Assembly: GCA_015178975.1 (NCBI GenBank)
Contig: WHVD01000100.1
Coordinates: forward strand, 186,001 to 250,000
Origin: Hysterangium stoloniferum
Lineage: Eukaryota; Basidiomycota; Agaricomycetes; Hysterangiales; Hysterangiaceae
DNA length: 64,000 nucleotides
Direction: 5' to 3'
In this document: positions 44,718-55,184 of the stretch, in pieces
Layout: every line of letters begins with the position of its first letter
Position numbering within the stretch: position 1 is the first letter of the stretch
Translations under genes and position numbers: made by a program
Notes under the pieces: model-generated
Told to the model about the DNA's origin: nothing
Seen by the model: only the letters and a program-made list of their open reading frames with translations
Databases searched by the model: none

Positions 44718-45362
44718 TGTGAAGAGTCGATAGATCCTGACCGTTCGATATACGAAGAATAGTGTCTATTCAACTACTATTAGCAGATATTGACCGTACA
44801 GTACAATACCGTAGATTACCAGACAAGCTGTGCTAGTAAGAAGACACGCTATGCGTCACAAGAGCAACTGTACAGTTGCTCTTGATGGCTAGAATGAACA
44901 AATGAAAGAGTTGACCTTCACGGTACAACCCGTAGCTAGATGTAGAATAGATAATCAACGCGAAGCTGAATATCTAGAGTAAAGAAATAATAGCGCGAGT
45001 CGACTATAATGTCGACTAGCGCAAAGACCTTAGATTGGAACTCGACCTTCACGGTTCGAGTCCAAAGTACGTTAGTATGCAAGAGAATACTACTTTTAAG
45101 GGTAGTTGAAACGTTACCCTTGACACCTCTCGCTATTCGACATCTGGGTCATTTACGAGGTGGTGTCTGCTGGGTAAAAGTTGTCTGTCTCTTTTGGCGC
45201 TGAGAGTGCCCATACGTATACACAAAGCTTCGAACTACAAAATCAAGGTGTGCTCGAAATATAGAAAGAATATAAAGAAAGAAAATAAAAGGTAAATAAT
45301 AAAGTACTATAATCCAGTTATTATTCCTTAGTCCAGGTATGCATATATGCATACCCTTTACA
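44718..45362 (-). repeat. 5' LTR of inner Gypsy-B
   Basis: 645 bp, partner of 20433-21077. Directly to its right, gag of the outer copy resumes after the TSD CTGAG. Confidence 0.93.
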
Positions 45363-46436
45363 CTGAGGTTGATGAAAGGGAGCACAGACCTCAATCCTCT
45401 TTTCTTGGAGGCATTCTATCACCTGCGTCCTCAAGTCCAGCGGAAAGTCCTCCAATATCACAGGACGGTTGAGAGAACATAGGAAACGAGTATCTGGAGA
45501 CCCATTTAGGTTGCGAACGAACGAATTGGTCGTGGAGATAGGCGAATCGGGGACCTGAATCGAGTCATTATAAGGGAGGAGTACCTCTAAAACCATCTTA
45601 TCAAGTCTTCTTTGATTTCGCTTAGCCGACCCCTTAAGGTGAAATATGCGAATGGCAGATTTGGCATGACTCCATTGAGAGACTCCTCCAACATGCGGAT
45701 GTACATGTACTGGTAGTCAACCTTAGGCACGACATGATCTCCGCCGAACAGGACGTGCAGGATCTGCAACACATCATCATGCGTACGAAGTGCTTCAAGG
45801 AATAGAGAAAACACCTCCCACTTGAGAACCCTTCTTCATCCTTCCGCAGCGGTAGTCACCTCGTTCGACCATTCAGGAATCGATCAGGTCAAGTCCTCAA
45901 GGTTCCCTGGTTGTGTGAATAAATCTCGCGCCAATAAGATCGCCTGGTAACGACCTAACCAAACTGCTACAGTCACTGGTAAAATGGGATAATCCGTATT
46001 GTACTCCTCTACAAAGGGAGTAACCAGATCCTCGGAGATTCGATCGGTGTAATACATATCCCATTGTAAGTCGATGGGCTGAGCATAAATTATATGACCT
46101 CCGAGGAACTGCTTGAGAATAACTTGTCTCGGAGGGAACTTGAGAATGGGCGTGGGTGCTCGACCAGGCTCAACATCGACTCCAGGGGCGTTCAACTGCC
46201 TGGGTGATGAGCGTTCTTCAGGTGGGTCGGGTGGAATGTTTGTTGACAATTCTGCTACTACTCCGGAAGGATCCTCCAGAGGAGTTGATCCTTGGAGAGT
46301 CAATGAAGACTTCCTCAAGGTGACATTATGGGGTGGTTCCAAATTAGCGGATTTCTGACGAGGCATGGAGCTACTCAGAGCTGATGAAGACCTAGGTGTT
46401 TGGTTCTTGCCTGTAGTCATTCGCGTGTTTGGGTTT
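45363..46436 (-). pseudogene. Gag region of outer Gypsy-B, N-terminal part (fossil)
   Basis: Continues the gag interrupted at 20432. It shows the MTTGKNQ start (ATG near 46418-46420), PPRQVILKQFLGGHIIYAQPIDLQW and the following N-terminal domain, as in the inner copy. It has some breaks. Confidence 0.85.
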
Positions 46437-46478
46437 TAGTAGTCCAATAATAAGATCTTTCTTCGTAGGAAAAGAACG

Positions 46479-46497
46479 GTCCGGCCCGGATCACCAC
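46479..46497 (-). promoter_or_regulatory. Primer binding site of outer Gypsy-B
   Basis: TGGTGATCCGGGCCGG on the minus strand, one base after the LTR end. A tRNA-type primer site. Confidence 0.7.
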
Positions 46498-46943
46498 TGT
46501 GAAGAGTCGATAGATTCTGACCGTTCAATATACGAAGTATAGTGTTTATTCAACTACTATTAGCAGGTATTGACCATTCAGTGCAATATCATAGATTGCT
46601 AGACTGACAGTACTAGCAAGGAGACACGCTACGCATCACAAGAGCAACTATACAGTTGCTCTTGACGGCTAGAATGAGAGAATGAAAGAGTTGACCTTTA
46701 CGGTACCACTCGCAGCTAGATGTAAAGTAGATAATCAACGAGAGGTTGGATACCTAAAGTAAAGAGATAGTAGCGCAAGTCAACTATAGTGTCGAGGAGC
46801 GCAAAGACCTTAGAGTGAAACTCGACCTTTGCGGTTCGAGTTCAAAGTCTGTTAGTATGCGAGAAAACGCTACCTTTATAGGTAACTGAGACGTTACCCT
46901 TGACACCTCTCGCTATTCGACGTCTGGGTCGTTTACAAGGTGG

Positions 46944-47244
46944 TGTCAGGGGACAATCCTAAGTTTTCCATTTTCTCTGACTCTCCTTAATATAGTTCAT
47001 AAGTAAAGACTGAGAGGGGCACCTTGTTGTTATCACATTTTCAAACTCAGCTGCACCTTTAGTTAGTCACCCGCTAGCTGAGGATTCCTTAGACTTTTCT
47101 CTTCGGATTTCCTCTGCTAGGTAAGTAATATTGTATTCTACATGTATGTAATTAGATAGGTATAAACTCACTTCGGATTTCCTCTGCTAGGACCCCAACT
47201 CAGTCATAATGCGAGTTAGTGCAGTCTAGAGAGTCGCACTTACA
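46944..47244 (+). repeat. 5' LTR of element D
   Basis: 301 bp, TGTCAGGGGACAATCC...CACTTACA. AGACTTTTCT at 47091-47100 is complementary to the primer site after the LTR. CTTCGGATTTCCTCTGCTAG occurs twice, near 47101 and 47171. Confidence 0.92.
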
Positions 47245-47246
47245 GA

Positions 47247-47256
47247 AGAAAAGTCT
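47247..47256 (+). promoter_or_regulatory. Self-primer binding site of element D
   Basis: AGAAAAGTCT, two bases after the LTR, exact reverse complement of AGACTTTTCT at 47091-47100. The 2-nt gap is the same as in Gypsy-A and Gypsy-C although the sequence differs. Confidence 0.65.
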
Positions 47257-47383
47257 CACATCGAGTGACTGAAATTACCGCCGCTATTTTTCGAACCATA
47301 TTCAAGATTGCAAGTTCAAACGTTTATACAGATCTAATCGACTTCGAATTTATGCGCGGTTCCCTTCCCTCATTTTTACCATC

Positions 47384-48562
47384 ATGTCGGCTTCTATAAC
47401 TGATCCTCACCAGGTGCTGGAACAGCACAGTAACGAGATTCGCGAACTCCAAGCCTCCCAGAAGCAAAACACGGACTTGCTGCAGCAAATCCTCCAGCAA
47501 CTTACTGTACAGTCGCAACCACCAGCAAATCCTCCACAGCCGACAGCATTACCTACGTCAATTCCTTCTGCCGCTTCGATGAACTCAGGTCCGAAGGTCC
47601 CACTCCCGAATGCGTATGACGGCGAGCGATCCGGCGGACGCACCTTTTACAATTCGTGTCTGTTATACATTAGCATGAACGGGTCGAAATTCCAAATGGA
47701 TGAGACGAAGGTACAGTGGGTGGTGTCGTTCATGAAAACCGGCCGAGCCGCCCTTTTTGCGAACCGGCTCATGAAGTCGTGGAGTCAAGGAGAGACAGTG
47801 CCTTTGTGGGAGACCTTCGCGCAGACATTCGAGCGCGAATTCTTTCCAGCTGACGAAGCAGCGACGGCCCGTATCAAACTAGAAGGAACGACGTACCATC
47901 AAGCCCAAAGAACCGTTGACGAGTACACTGACGAATTTCGCGAACTCGTTGACCTTGCGGGTTACAAAGATTCATTAGCTATCGTAATGAAATATCGACA
48001 CGGCCTCTTACCGAATATCCAGACCCAGGTCGCGATGATGGAGAACCGCCCGAAGGACGACGACGAGCAAGGCTGGTACGACGCCGCTTCCCACTTCGAC
48101 CGAAACCGAAACGCGAACGAAATCTTTCGTTCTGCAGGCGTCACCACGCGACCGGTTGCACTAAAATCTGCGACATTTCCTCGCGTCGTACCCGCGTCGC
48201 TCCCCCGCGTCGTACCCGCGTTGTTTACCCGTGTCGTTCCCCCACATCCTACGCCGACTCTACCCTCCTCTAGGCCAATCGACGCGATGGACGTCGATGC
48301 AACCAAAGGCCGCGGCCTTCCTTCGACCCTCTGCTTCGAATGTCGTCAACCGGGTCACTTCAGTCGAGACTGCCCTCATAAACTGCAGAGGATCTGTTCA
48401 TTACTCACCAGCCTTGATCAGGAAGGACAGGACATGGCCATGGATATCCTGCTCACTGAAGCAGATGTCCGAATTGCTTGTAGTAGGGTGGCCGAAGCTG
48501 ATGATTCTCCAAGAGGGGCTGATCTACAGCCTGTTTCGGGTTTTCCCGACAGCAGCGAGTGA
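47384..48562 (+). CDS. Gag of element D
   Basis: 392 codons. A glutamine-rich N-terminal coiled segment (HSNEIRELQASQKQNTDLLQQILQQL), the retrotransposon gag core at about residues 75-230 (NAYDGERSGGRTFYNSCLLYI, WETFAQTFEREFF), and a CCHC knuckle near 317-330 (CFECRQPGHFSRDC). The frame is open. Pol begins at its end in the -1 frame. Confidence 0.92.
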   Translation: MSASITDPHQVLEQHSNEIRELQASQKQNTDLLQQILQQLTVQSQPPANPPQPTALPTSIPSAASMNSGPKVPLPNAYDGERSGGRTFYNSCLLYISMNGSKFQMDETKVQWVVSFMKTGRAALFANRLMKSWSQGETVPLWETFAQTFEREFFPADEAATARIKLEGTTYHQAQRTVDEYTDEFRELVDLAGYKDSLAIVMKYRHGLLPNIQTQVAMMENRPKDDDEQGWYDAASHFDRNRNANEIFRSAGVTTRPVALKSATFPRVVPASLPRVVPALFTRVVPPHPTPTLPSSRPIDAMDVDATKGRGLPSTLCFECRQPGHFSRDCPHKLQRICSLLTSLDQEGQDMAMDILLTEADVRIACSRVAEADDSPRGADLQPVSGFPDSSE

Positions 48563-51500
48563 AGGGTATGCCCTCGTTGCCACTTTCAAATAGATTCAGT
48601 GTTCTCTCAGTTGATGATGTATGTACAGTTAATACATCTGAAGTTGAACCTCCATTGAGTGAGGACACTGGAATTCAAGTCATACCTACCCCATCCAAGC
48701 CCCTTTCCATCCATTCACATCGTAGAAGACCAGTTTGGGAACGCCGTCTTCCAAAATCTTTCATTATTGCCTCAACTGCAACTGCCAAATCATTACACCT
48801 GAAAGTTGAACTCCAAACAACTGATACAGGTCTCCTCCGATCAACTCGTGCATTGGTTGATTGTGGTGCAACTGGTTTGTTCATTGACCGAGACTATGTG
48901 CATGAAAATGGAATTGCCACACGATCACTTCTTTACCCAATCCATGTGTACAATGTAGATGGGACACCCAATGAAGCAGGTTCAATCACTGAAGTTGCTG
49001 AACTGGTCCTCTGTTACAAGGACCACTCAGAGAAGGCACTATTTGCAGTCACCAAGCTTGGGAAGGAATCCCTTTTGCTTGGCTATACCTGGCTTTGGGA
49101 TCACAATCCTGAGATAAATTGGCAGACACAAGAAGTCAAGATGACTCGTTGCAACCCACACTGTAAAGAGTGTAAAATATCAACCCTCTGGGCACGTGAA
49201 GAGATCAGATGTTTACAAGCTTGCAGAGATGCCCCAGCCCCAACCTTCATATTGGAGGAAATAGAAGAGCCAATTCCTGACTTGCTACCTGATCAGTCTG
49301 ATGAGGTGGAGGACCCAATGGATGACTCAATTGAAGATGGAGATCGGGTATTTGTCACAGTGATGCACCCAGAACTGACTCCAAGTCAGATTCGAGCATC
49401 TGCTACAGTGTCTCAGAGATTAGCAGAGGCTAGTGCAAGGTTCAACACACCGAGTCCAAAAGGTTTCCGACATGTTGTCCCAGAGTATCTCCACACCTTT
49501 GAAGATGTGTTTTCTAAGGAGTCATTTGATTCACTACCAGATCGAAAGCCTTGGGACCATGCAATTGAACTAATCCCTGATGCAAAATCAACCAATTGCA
49601 AGGTCTACCCTATGTCCCTCAATGAGCAGACAGAGCTGGATATCTTTATTGCTGAAAACTTGGCAACTGGCCGGATACGTCCTTCTAAGTCACCCATGGC
49701 ATCCCCAGTTTTCTTCATCAAGAAGAAGGATGGCTCCCTTCGACTTGTCCAATATTATCGTATACTGAATGACCAAACCATAAAAAATCGATATCCACTC
49801 CCACTCATTTCAGAGCTGGTAAATCGATTGAAAGGGGCACGGTATTTCACAAAGCTTGATGTTAGATGGGGCTACAACAATGTTCGCATAAAAGAAGGGG
49901 ATGAGTGGAAGGCTGCCTTCCGAACAAATAGAGGGTTGTTTGAACCCTTAGTCATGTTTTTCGGTCTCACTAATAGCCCAGCAACCTTCCAGACTATGAT
50001 GAATGATATCTTCCGGGATTTGATTGCTGAAGGAGTCGTATGTGTCTACCTGGATGACATCCTCATCTTTACCAAGACACTTGAGGAACATCGCCGTGTC
50101 CTATTACTGGTCCTTGAGCATCTTTGTGAGTATAAACTCTACCTTAAGCCAGAGAAATGTGAGTTCGAAAGAATGAAGATTGAATACCTGGGCCTAGTCA
50201 TATCTGAAAACCAAGCAGAGATGGACCCAATTAAGGTGTCAGGTGTGCGTGATTGGCCCACTCCAACTAGCCGGAAAGAGGTACAAGCCTTCCTTGGGTT
50301 TACCAACTTCTATAGGCGATTTATAGCGGATTTCTCCCACCATGCACGACCACTGTTTGACCTCACAAAAAAGGAATCAGCTTGGAGGTGGACTATAACA
50401 GAGGACCAAGCTTTCCTTTTCCTCAAGAATCTGGTTACAAATGCACCGATTCTGACAATGCCCAATGACTCAAAACCATTTCGAGTTGAAGCTGACTCAT
50501 CAGACTATGCCACTGGAGCAGTCCTCTCACAACAGCTGGATGATGGAAAGTGGCATCCTGTTGCCTTTTACTCAAAAAGCCTGTCAGCTGTTGAACGCAA
50601 TTATGAGATCCATGACAAAGAGATGCTTGCAGTGATCCATGCCTTTGATGAGTGGAGACATTTCCTAAAGGGGGCACGACACTCAGTGGAGGTGTGGACT
50701 GACCACAAAAACCTGGAGTACTTCATGTCTTCAAAGAAGTTAAATCGAAGACAGGCCAGATGGTCCCTGTTCCTGGCACGTTTTGATTTCCAACTGCACC
50801 ACCGACCAGGACGCTCGATGGGCAAAACTGATGCACTCTCTCGCCGGTCTGACCATGGCTCTGGTGAGGGTGACAACTCAGACATAACCCTACTTAAACC
50901 AGAGTTTTTTGCAATTCAAGCCATGGAGGGTGTGTCAATACATGGGCCAGAACGTGAATTTCTCACTGCTATTCGTCAAGGAAATGAGAAGGGTGAACAG
51001 GAGGAAGCAGTGATCACAGCAGTGAAGGAGCTCCGAAAATCTGGTGGCCGATCCATCAGATTAATGGAATGGTCAGAGGAGGATGGACTGGTATTGTATC
51101 GGGGAAAAATATACGTACCAACTGGCCCAGAACTGAGGCGTAGAATTGTGGAACAGCATCATGACTCTCGGGTTGCTGGCCATGCAGGACGATGGAAGAC
51201 CTTAGAGCTGATCAGTCGCAACTTTTGGTGGCCAGGTATATCACGATATATAGGGCAGTATGTCAAGACCTGTGACATTTGTATGCGCACCAAGTTCCAA
51301 CGTCGAATGCCAATTGGGGAATTACACCCAAATGCCACACCAGAAGATCGATGGGATACAACTAGTGTTGACTTCATAGTTGACCTACCTGAATCCCAAG
51401 GGTACGATTCAGTGATGGTGATTGTAGATCTCATGACAAAGCATGGACACTTCCTACCTACACATAAGACTGTTGACTCTGTTGGTGCAGCTCGGATCTT

Positions 51501-52605
51501 TTTCAAGGATGTGTGGAAGCATCATGGACTTCCACAGCGAGTTATCTCAGATCGTGGATCACAGTTTGCAAGTCAGTTCACTCGGGAATTATACCGACTC
51601 CTTGGTATTCAACCAGCCTATTCCACAGCCTACCACCCTCAGACTGATGGACAGACTGAATGAGTCAACCAAGAGTTGGAGACATATCTACGGATTTTTG
51701 TAAATCAGCGCCAATCAGACTGGGTTGATCTTCTCCCACTTGCAGAATTCCAATATAACAACCATATCCATGCATCTACACAACAGACACCATTCATGTT
51801 AGACTGTGGACATCATCCACGAATGGGTTTTGAACCAAACCTTCGATCCAATAAGGTAGAATCAGTAAATGATCTTCGAGATCGAATGGCTGAAACTCTT
51901 GAGGAGGCAAAAGCAGCACTGGCTAAAGCAAAGGATGACATGACAAAGTACTATAACCGTCAGCGAACCCCAGCACCAAACTTCAAGGCAGGAGACCAAG
52001 TTTTCCTAGATGCCAGTGATATTCAAATGGCCCAGCCCTCAAAGAAGCTTTCACACCTTCGATTAGGGCCATTTAAGGTACTTGAACAGGTCTCACCAAT
52101 TGCCTATAGATTGGAACTGCCCAGGTCCATGAACAGACTTCACCCAGTCTTCAATGTGGTGAAACTGACACCAAAGATTGAGGATCCAATCACTGGCCGC
52201 CAAGCTAAACCACCACCAGATCCAATAGTGGTAGAAGGAGAGATTGAGTATGAGGTTGAGAAGGTATTGGACAGTAGATGGAGATATGGAAGAATTGAAT
52301 ACCTCATAAAATGGCAAGGTTTCGGCATGGAACATAATAGCTGGGAACCAGGACATAAGGTATTTGCCCCTGCCTTGACAGCAGACTTCCACACACAACA
52401 TCTAGAGGCAGTAACAATTCAGGGCCCTATTCGAGGATCAAGGCAACCTCCAACCACCACAGTACGAGCAACCCAGACTCCAGGGTTTCGAAAGGTAAAG
52501 CCTGGACTCTACTGGCAGCAACACAATGTCGGGATGCCATACCTTAAAGGGGGGGTGATGTCAGGGGACAATCCTAAGTTTTCCATTTTCTCTGACTCTC
52601 CTTAA
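48563..52605 (+). pseudogene. Pol region of element D
   Basis: Protease (VDCGATGLFIDRDYV), reverse transcriptase (VYLDDILIF), RNase H (EADSSDYATGAVL), the integrase HHCC finger (HHDSRVAGHAGRWKTL...CDICMRTK) and core (VDFIVDLP, SDRGSQFAS, HPQTDGQTE), and a chromodomain (EYEVEKVLDSRWRYGR...IKWQGFGMEHNSW). About one break in an otherwise well-kept region. A first ATG lies at 48568, a few bases after the gag stop. Confidence 0.92.
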
Positions 52606-52859
52606 TATAGTTCATAAGTAAAGACTGAGAGGGGCACCTTGTTGTTATCACATTTTCAAACTCAGCTGCACCTTTAGTTAGTCACCCACTAGCCGAGGAT
52701 TCCTTAGACTTTTCTCTTCGGATTTCCTCTGCTAGGTAAGTAATATTGTATTCTACATGTATGTAATTAGATAGGTATAAACTCACTTCGGATTTCCTCT
52801 GCTAGGACCCCAACTCAGTCATAGTGCGAGTTAGTGCAGTCTAGAGAGTCGCCCTTACA
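52559..52859 (+). repeat. 3' LTR of element D
   Basis: 301 bp, about four differences from the 5' LTR. It overlaps the last codons of the pol frame. Confidence 0.92.
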
Positions 52860-53066
52860 GGTGGTGTCTGCTGGGTAAAAAGATGTCTGTCGTTTGGCGC
52901 CGAGAGCACCCATAGGTATACACAAGACTTCGAACTAAGAAATACGGGTATGCTCGAAGGATATAGGGAATTAAAGAAAAGGAATAGAAACTAGATAATA
53001 AAGTACTATAATGTGCATATTAATCCACTGTCCAATTATGCATATATGCATACCCTTCACAGTAAT

Positions 53067-53419
53067 ACCCCAATTCCCAAGATACGCACTTTGTCTCTTG
53101 CCAGCCAGAATCATATCCTCTCACTGCTTGATGCTGGTCATTCAGCTAGCCACATTGCAGTTTCTACTGGTCATAGCATTGGCACAGTCTCAAAGCTTCG
53201 TTCTAAGCATTGTTCTCATCTCCCTAAGTCCATTGGTGGTCGTCCCCCAAAGCTTTCCCCTACAACATTCACTATGCACAGCACCTCATCAGCTCTGCAA
53301 AGGCTGACACTGCTGTTGATGTGGCCAAAGCTCTTAGGAGTGTCACCAACCAGTTCATCTGCACCCAAACTGTGTACAATAGTCTTAATATGGTTGGGAA
53401 TGCCTCAATAACTCTTCTA
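53067..53419 (+). pseudogene. Tc1 transposase, N-terminal DNA-binding part
   Basis: Encodes a Tc1-type helix-turn-helix region: SQNHILSLLDAGHSASHIAVSTGHSIGTVSKLRSKH followed by LPKSIGGRPPKLSP, the usual linker between the two HTH motifs (GRPxKLS), then residues of the second HTH in a shifted frame (SSAKADTAVDVAKALRSVTNQFICTQTVYNSLN). No ATG is seen at the expected start; ATACCCC stands where ATGCCCC might have been. The reading frame shifts near 53275. It ends where a copy of the terminal arm begins. Confidence 0.85.
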
Positions 53420-53606
53420 ATGTTTGGTACTTCAGATTTACATCCCTAATAACTCAGAGAATAAAAATGCAAAAATATCAAAGATATTTGTGAATATGCT
53501 CTATTATATCTATATTATGGAAATACAGTGCCATTACATAAGCTCCAAATATGGAAATACTACAAATATTTATATATAGGAGACTTATTGGAAGGGATTT
53601 TTTGTG
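53420..53606. repeat. Extra copy of the Tc1 arm inside the transposase
   Basis: Matches the left arm (2001-2211) from about its base 25 to its inner end, in the same orientation. It replaces the middle of the transposase, including the first catalytic aspartate. Either a MITE-like arm inserted and the neighbouring coding DNA was lost, or it is the scar of a nested copy. Confidence 0.8.
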
Positions 53607-54059
53607 AGGTTTGGAGAAGGATTTGTGATGTTATGGGCTACATGCTGTGGGAAGGACCTAGGTATTCTTTCAAGATAGATGAGAGGATGGATGGGGACCT
53701 TTATCTTAAGATTATAGAGAAGGACCTTCAAGCCAGCTTCAGCTATTATAGAAAATATGTAGGTGATGTCATCTTTCAGCAAGATCATGACCTTGAACAT
53801 ACCTGCAAGAAGGCCCAGACTTGGTTTCAAGATAATGATTTCAATGTTCTCCAATGGCCAGCACAGTCTCCAGACCTCAACCCCATTGAACACTTGTGGG
53901 ACTATGAAAAGAGGAGGCTAAAGGATACTGGTGTTGTGGGAGAGGGTGGAGGAGGAGTGGAACAAGATTGATGCAGAGGTGTGTCAGAATTTGATTGAGA
54001 GTATGCCTAGGAGGGTTGTAGCTGTGTTGAAGGCAAAGGGTGGCTATACTAAGTACTAA
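53607..54059 (+). pseudogene. Tc1 transposase, C-terminal catalytic part
   Basis: Encodes the rest of the DDE domain: LWEGPRYSFKIDERMDGDLY, the second catalytic Asp in VIFQQDHDLEHTCKKA, and the catalytic Glu in SPDLNPIEHLWD, with 34 residues between them (DD34E). The frame changes near 53632, and again after KRRLKDTG (near 53935), and the protein then ends with ESMPRRVVAVLKAKGGYTKY, stop at 54057-54059, the usual end of fungal Tc1 transposases. Confidence 0.88.
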
Positions 54060-54088
54060 ATATAAGTAGTTTTGTGGGTCAGAGTGGT

Positions 54089-54299
54089 CAGCAAAAAAAC
54101 CCTTCACATGAGTCTCTTGTATATAAATATTTGTAATATTTCCATATTTGGAGTTTATGTAATGGCATCATACTTCCATATTCTAGATATGATAGAGCAT
54201 ATTCACAAATATCTTTGATATTTCTGCATTTTTATTCTTTGAGTTATCAGGGATATAAGTCTGAAGGGTGAAACATGCGAAGGGTTTTTTGAGTCACTG
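54089..54299. repeat. Right terminal arm of the Tc1 element
   Basis: 211 bp, the inverted copy of 2001-2211. It ends GAGTCACTG followed by TA. Confidence 0.92.
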
Positions 54300-54301
54300 T
54301 A

Positions 54302-55184
54302 TGGCCAACCTGCACAGGTCACGGGTAGGTATGGGCCTCAGGTACCTGGACCTCAACCCACACCCATCATCAGGGTTTTATCACACAACAGAACTGTACA
54401 GTGTCAAACTTGAATCTTATCCTAGACTACAATACACAGGCTGAAAAATACAGTGCACTCCAAATCTCATCCATCATGCAGCTGAATATCTTCTCCAACA
54501 CTGCAAAAAGAGTCATCAAGTTGACAGACAAGGCAAAGGCTGCAGTGGATGAACATGAAGGTGCATATTGACCAGTGAAGAGGAAGAACAATGGAAATGG
54601 AAGTACACTGGTGATAAATTCAAAAAAGGCTCAGGTGACCCAAGTAACTGGTGACAATGACAAAGATAGCACAATGCCATCATGCCATCATCATTAACTC
54701 CAGTAGAGGGCACCATGCCAACACAACCAGTGTTACCCAATGCAGGAGTAAAGGTTTGGTGGTGTGCAACCCTCTGAACAGAAGAGGAAAAGGAGGAGTT
54801 GTGCACAGATGGGCCATCACAAGAATCAAGTCCACAGCCTGAAAGTGCAGACAATGAGTTGAGTGTGTCTACGTCCAATCTAACATCATTGAAATCAGTT
54901 AATTGACTTGTTCTAGGATGCCTTATGAAATATTGGATGTCACCTGTTTGTGCCTTCTTTTATCCAACACCCAAACTTGCTGATGCTGATGGTCATCAGG
55001 CACACAAGTTCAAGTGTAGTGCTTGAGGCTGCAAGGTCACAGTTTGGAGATATCTGGACAAGAAGGATGTGAGATTGACCAGTAATATGTGCAGGCATGT
55101 CAAAGGATGTTGGGGTGATGAGGTGTTGAACACTACAGATGATGCAAAGGATGCTGATAAGGTTCCAAGATTGCGGGTGATGTC
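54302..55184 (+). pseudogene. hAT transposase fragment with BED zinc finger (first part)
   Basis: Near 54932-55130 the translation reads SPVCAFFYPTPKLADADGHQAHKFKC, then a tryptophan-containing stretch, then TSNMCRHVKGCWGDEVL, a BED-type zinc finger (paired Cys, then His...Cys) of the kind at the N-terminus of basidiomycete hAT transposases. Upstream (54420-54560) is a plausible N-terminal part with SALQISSIMQLNIFSNTAKRVIKLTDKAKAAVDEHEG. The frame is interrupted several times, for example by in-frame stops near 54900 and 55021. The G-rich GGGTAGGTATGGG near 54324 may belong to the hAT end. Confidence 0.75.

Larger units (their letters stand above)
20433..45362 (-). mobile_element. Inner Gypsy-B element, inserted in gag of the outer copy
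   Basis: Same family, same orientation and same order as the outer copy. The TSD is CTGAG (20428-20432 and 45363-45367), and gag of the outer copy reads up to one side and on from the other. Both LTRs are 645 bp, with roughly fifteen differences by eye, mostly transitions, so it is clearly older than Gypsy-A. It holds a reversed solo LTR, a Gypsy-A-type solo LTR, a Gypsy-C solo LTR and element X. It is a fossil with a few coding breaks beyond those insertions. Confidence 0.92.
46944..52859 (+). mobile_element. Element D: nearly whole Ty3/gypsy chromovirus with 301-bp LTRs
   Basis: A 5.9-kb element with TSD GGTGG (46939-46943 and 52860-52864). LTRs are both 301 bp with about four differences by eye. 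gag (47384-48562), pol (from about 48568 to 52605), a polypurine tract (AAAGGGGGGGTGA) before the 3' LTR, and a self-primer site after the 5' LTR are all present. It has about one break in pol and otherwise looks whole, so it is fairly young. LTRs and proteins are unlike Gypsy-A and Gypsy-B. Confidence 0.93.
3004..53061 (-). mobile_element. Outer Gypsy-B element (Ty3/gypsy, chromodomain type), carrier of the nest
   Basis: This element runs on the minus strand from its 5' LTR (46498-53061, split) to its 3' LTR (3004-11144, split) and is closed by TSD GTAAT at 2999-3003 and 53062-53066. The two LTRs share private variants, such as ACCATTCAG after the first dyad and GAGGAGCGC, not seen in the other copies, which supports the pairing. 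Parts in transcription order are 5' LTR, primer site, gag (45363-46436, then 18957-20432), pol (14138-18956), an accessory ORF region (11145-13790) and 3' LTR. Four later elements sit inside it. It is a fossil with about half a dozen or more coding breaks. Confidence 0.92.
46498..53061 (-). repeat. 5' LTR of outer Gypsy-B, split by element D
   Basis: LTR segments at 46498-46943 and 52865-53061 (643 bp together). Element D lies between them with TSD GGTGG. The right edge meets GTAAT, the outer TSD. Confidence 0.92.
2001..54299 (+). mobile_element. Tc1/mariner-type DNA transposon, outermost layer of the nest
   Basis: The two ends are inverted copies of the same 211-bp arm (2001-2211 and 54089-54299), and the element is bordered by TA at 1999-2000 and 54300-54301, the classic Tc1 target duplication. 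Without its insertions the element is about 1.6 kb. Left arm, a leader with a TATA box, the transposase N-terminus, a second copy of the arm, the transposase C-terminus and the right arm follow in order. The left part is broken by a solo LTR (2221-2863) and by the huge outer Gypsy-B (3004-53061), which split the leader from the transposase. The element is dead as a self-mobilising unit. Because it carries every later insertion, it is the oldest dated layer here after the hAT remnant. Confidence 0.9.
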
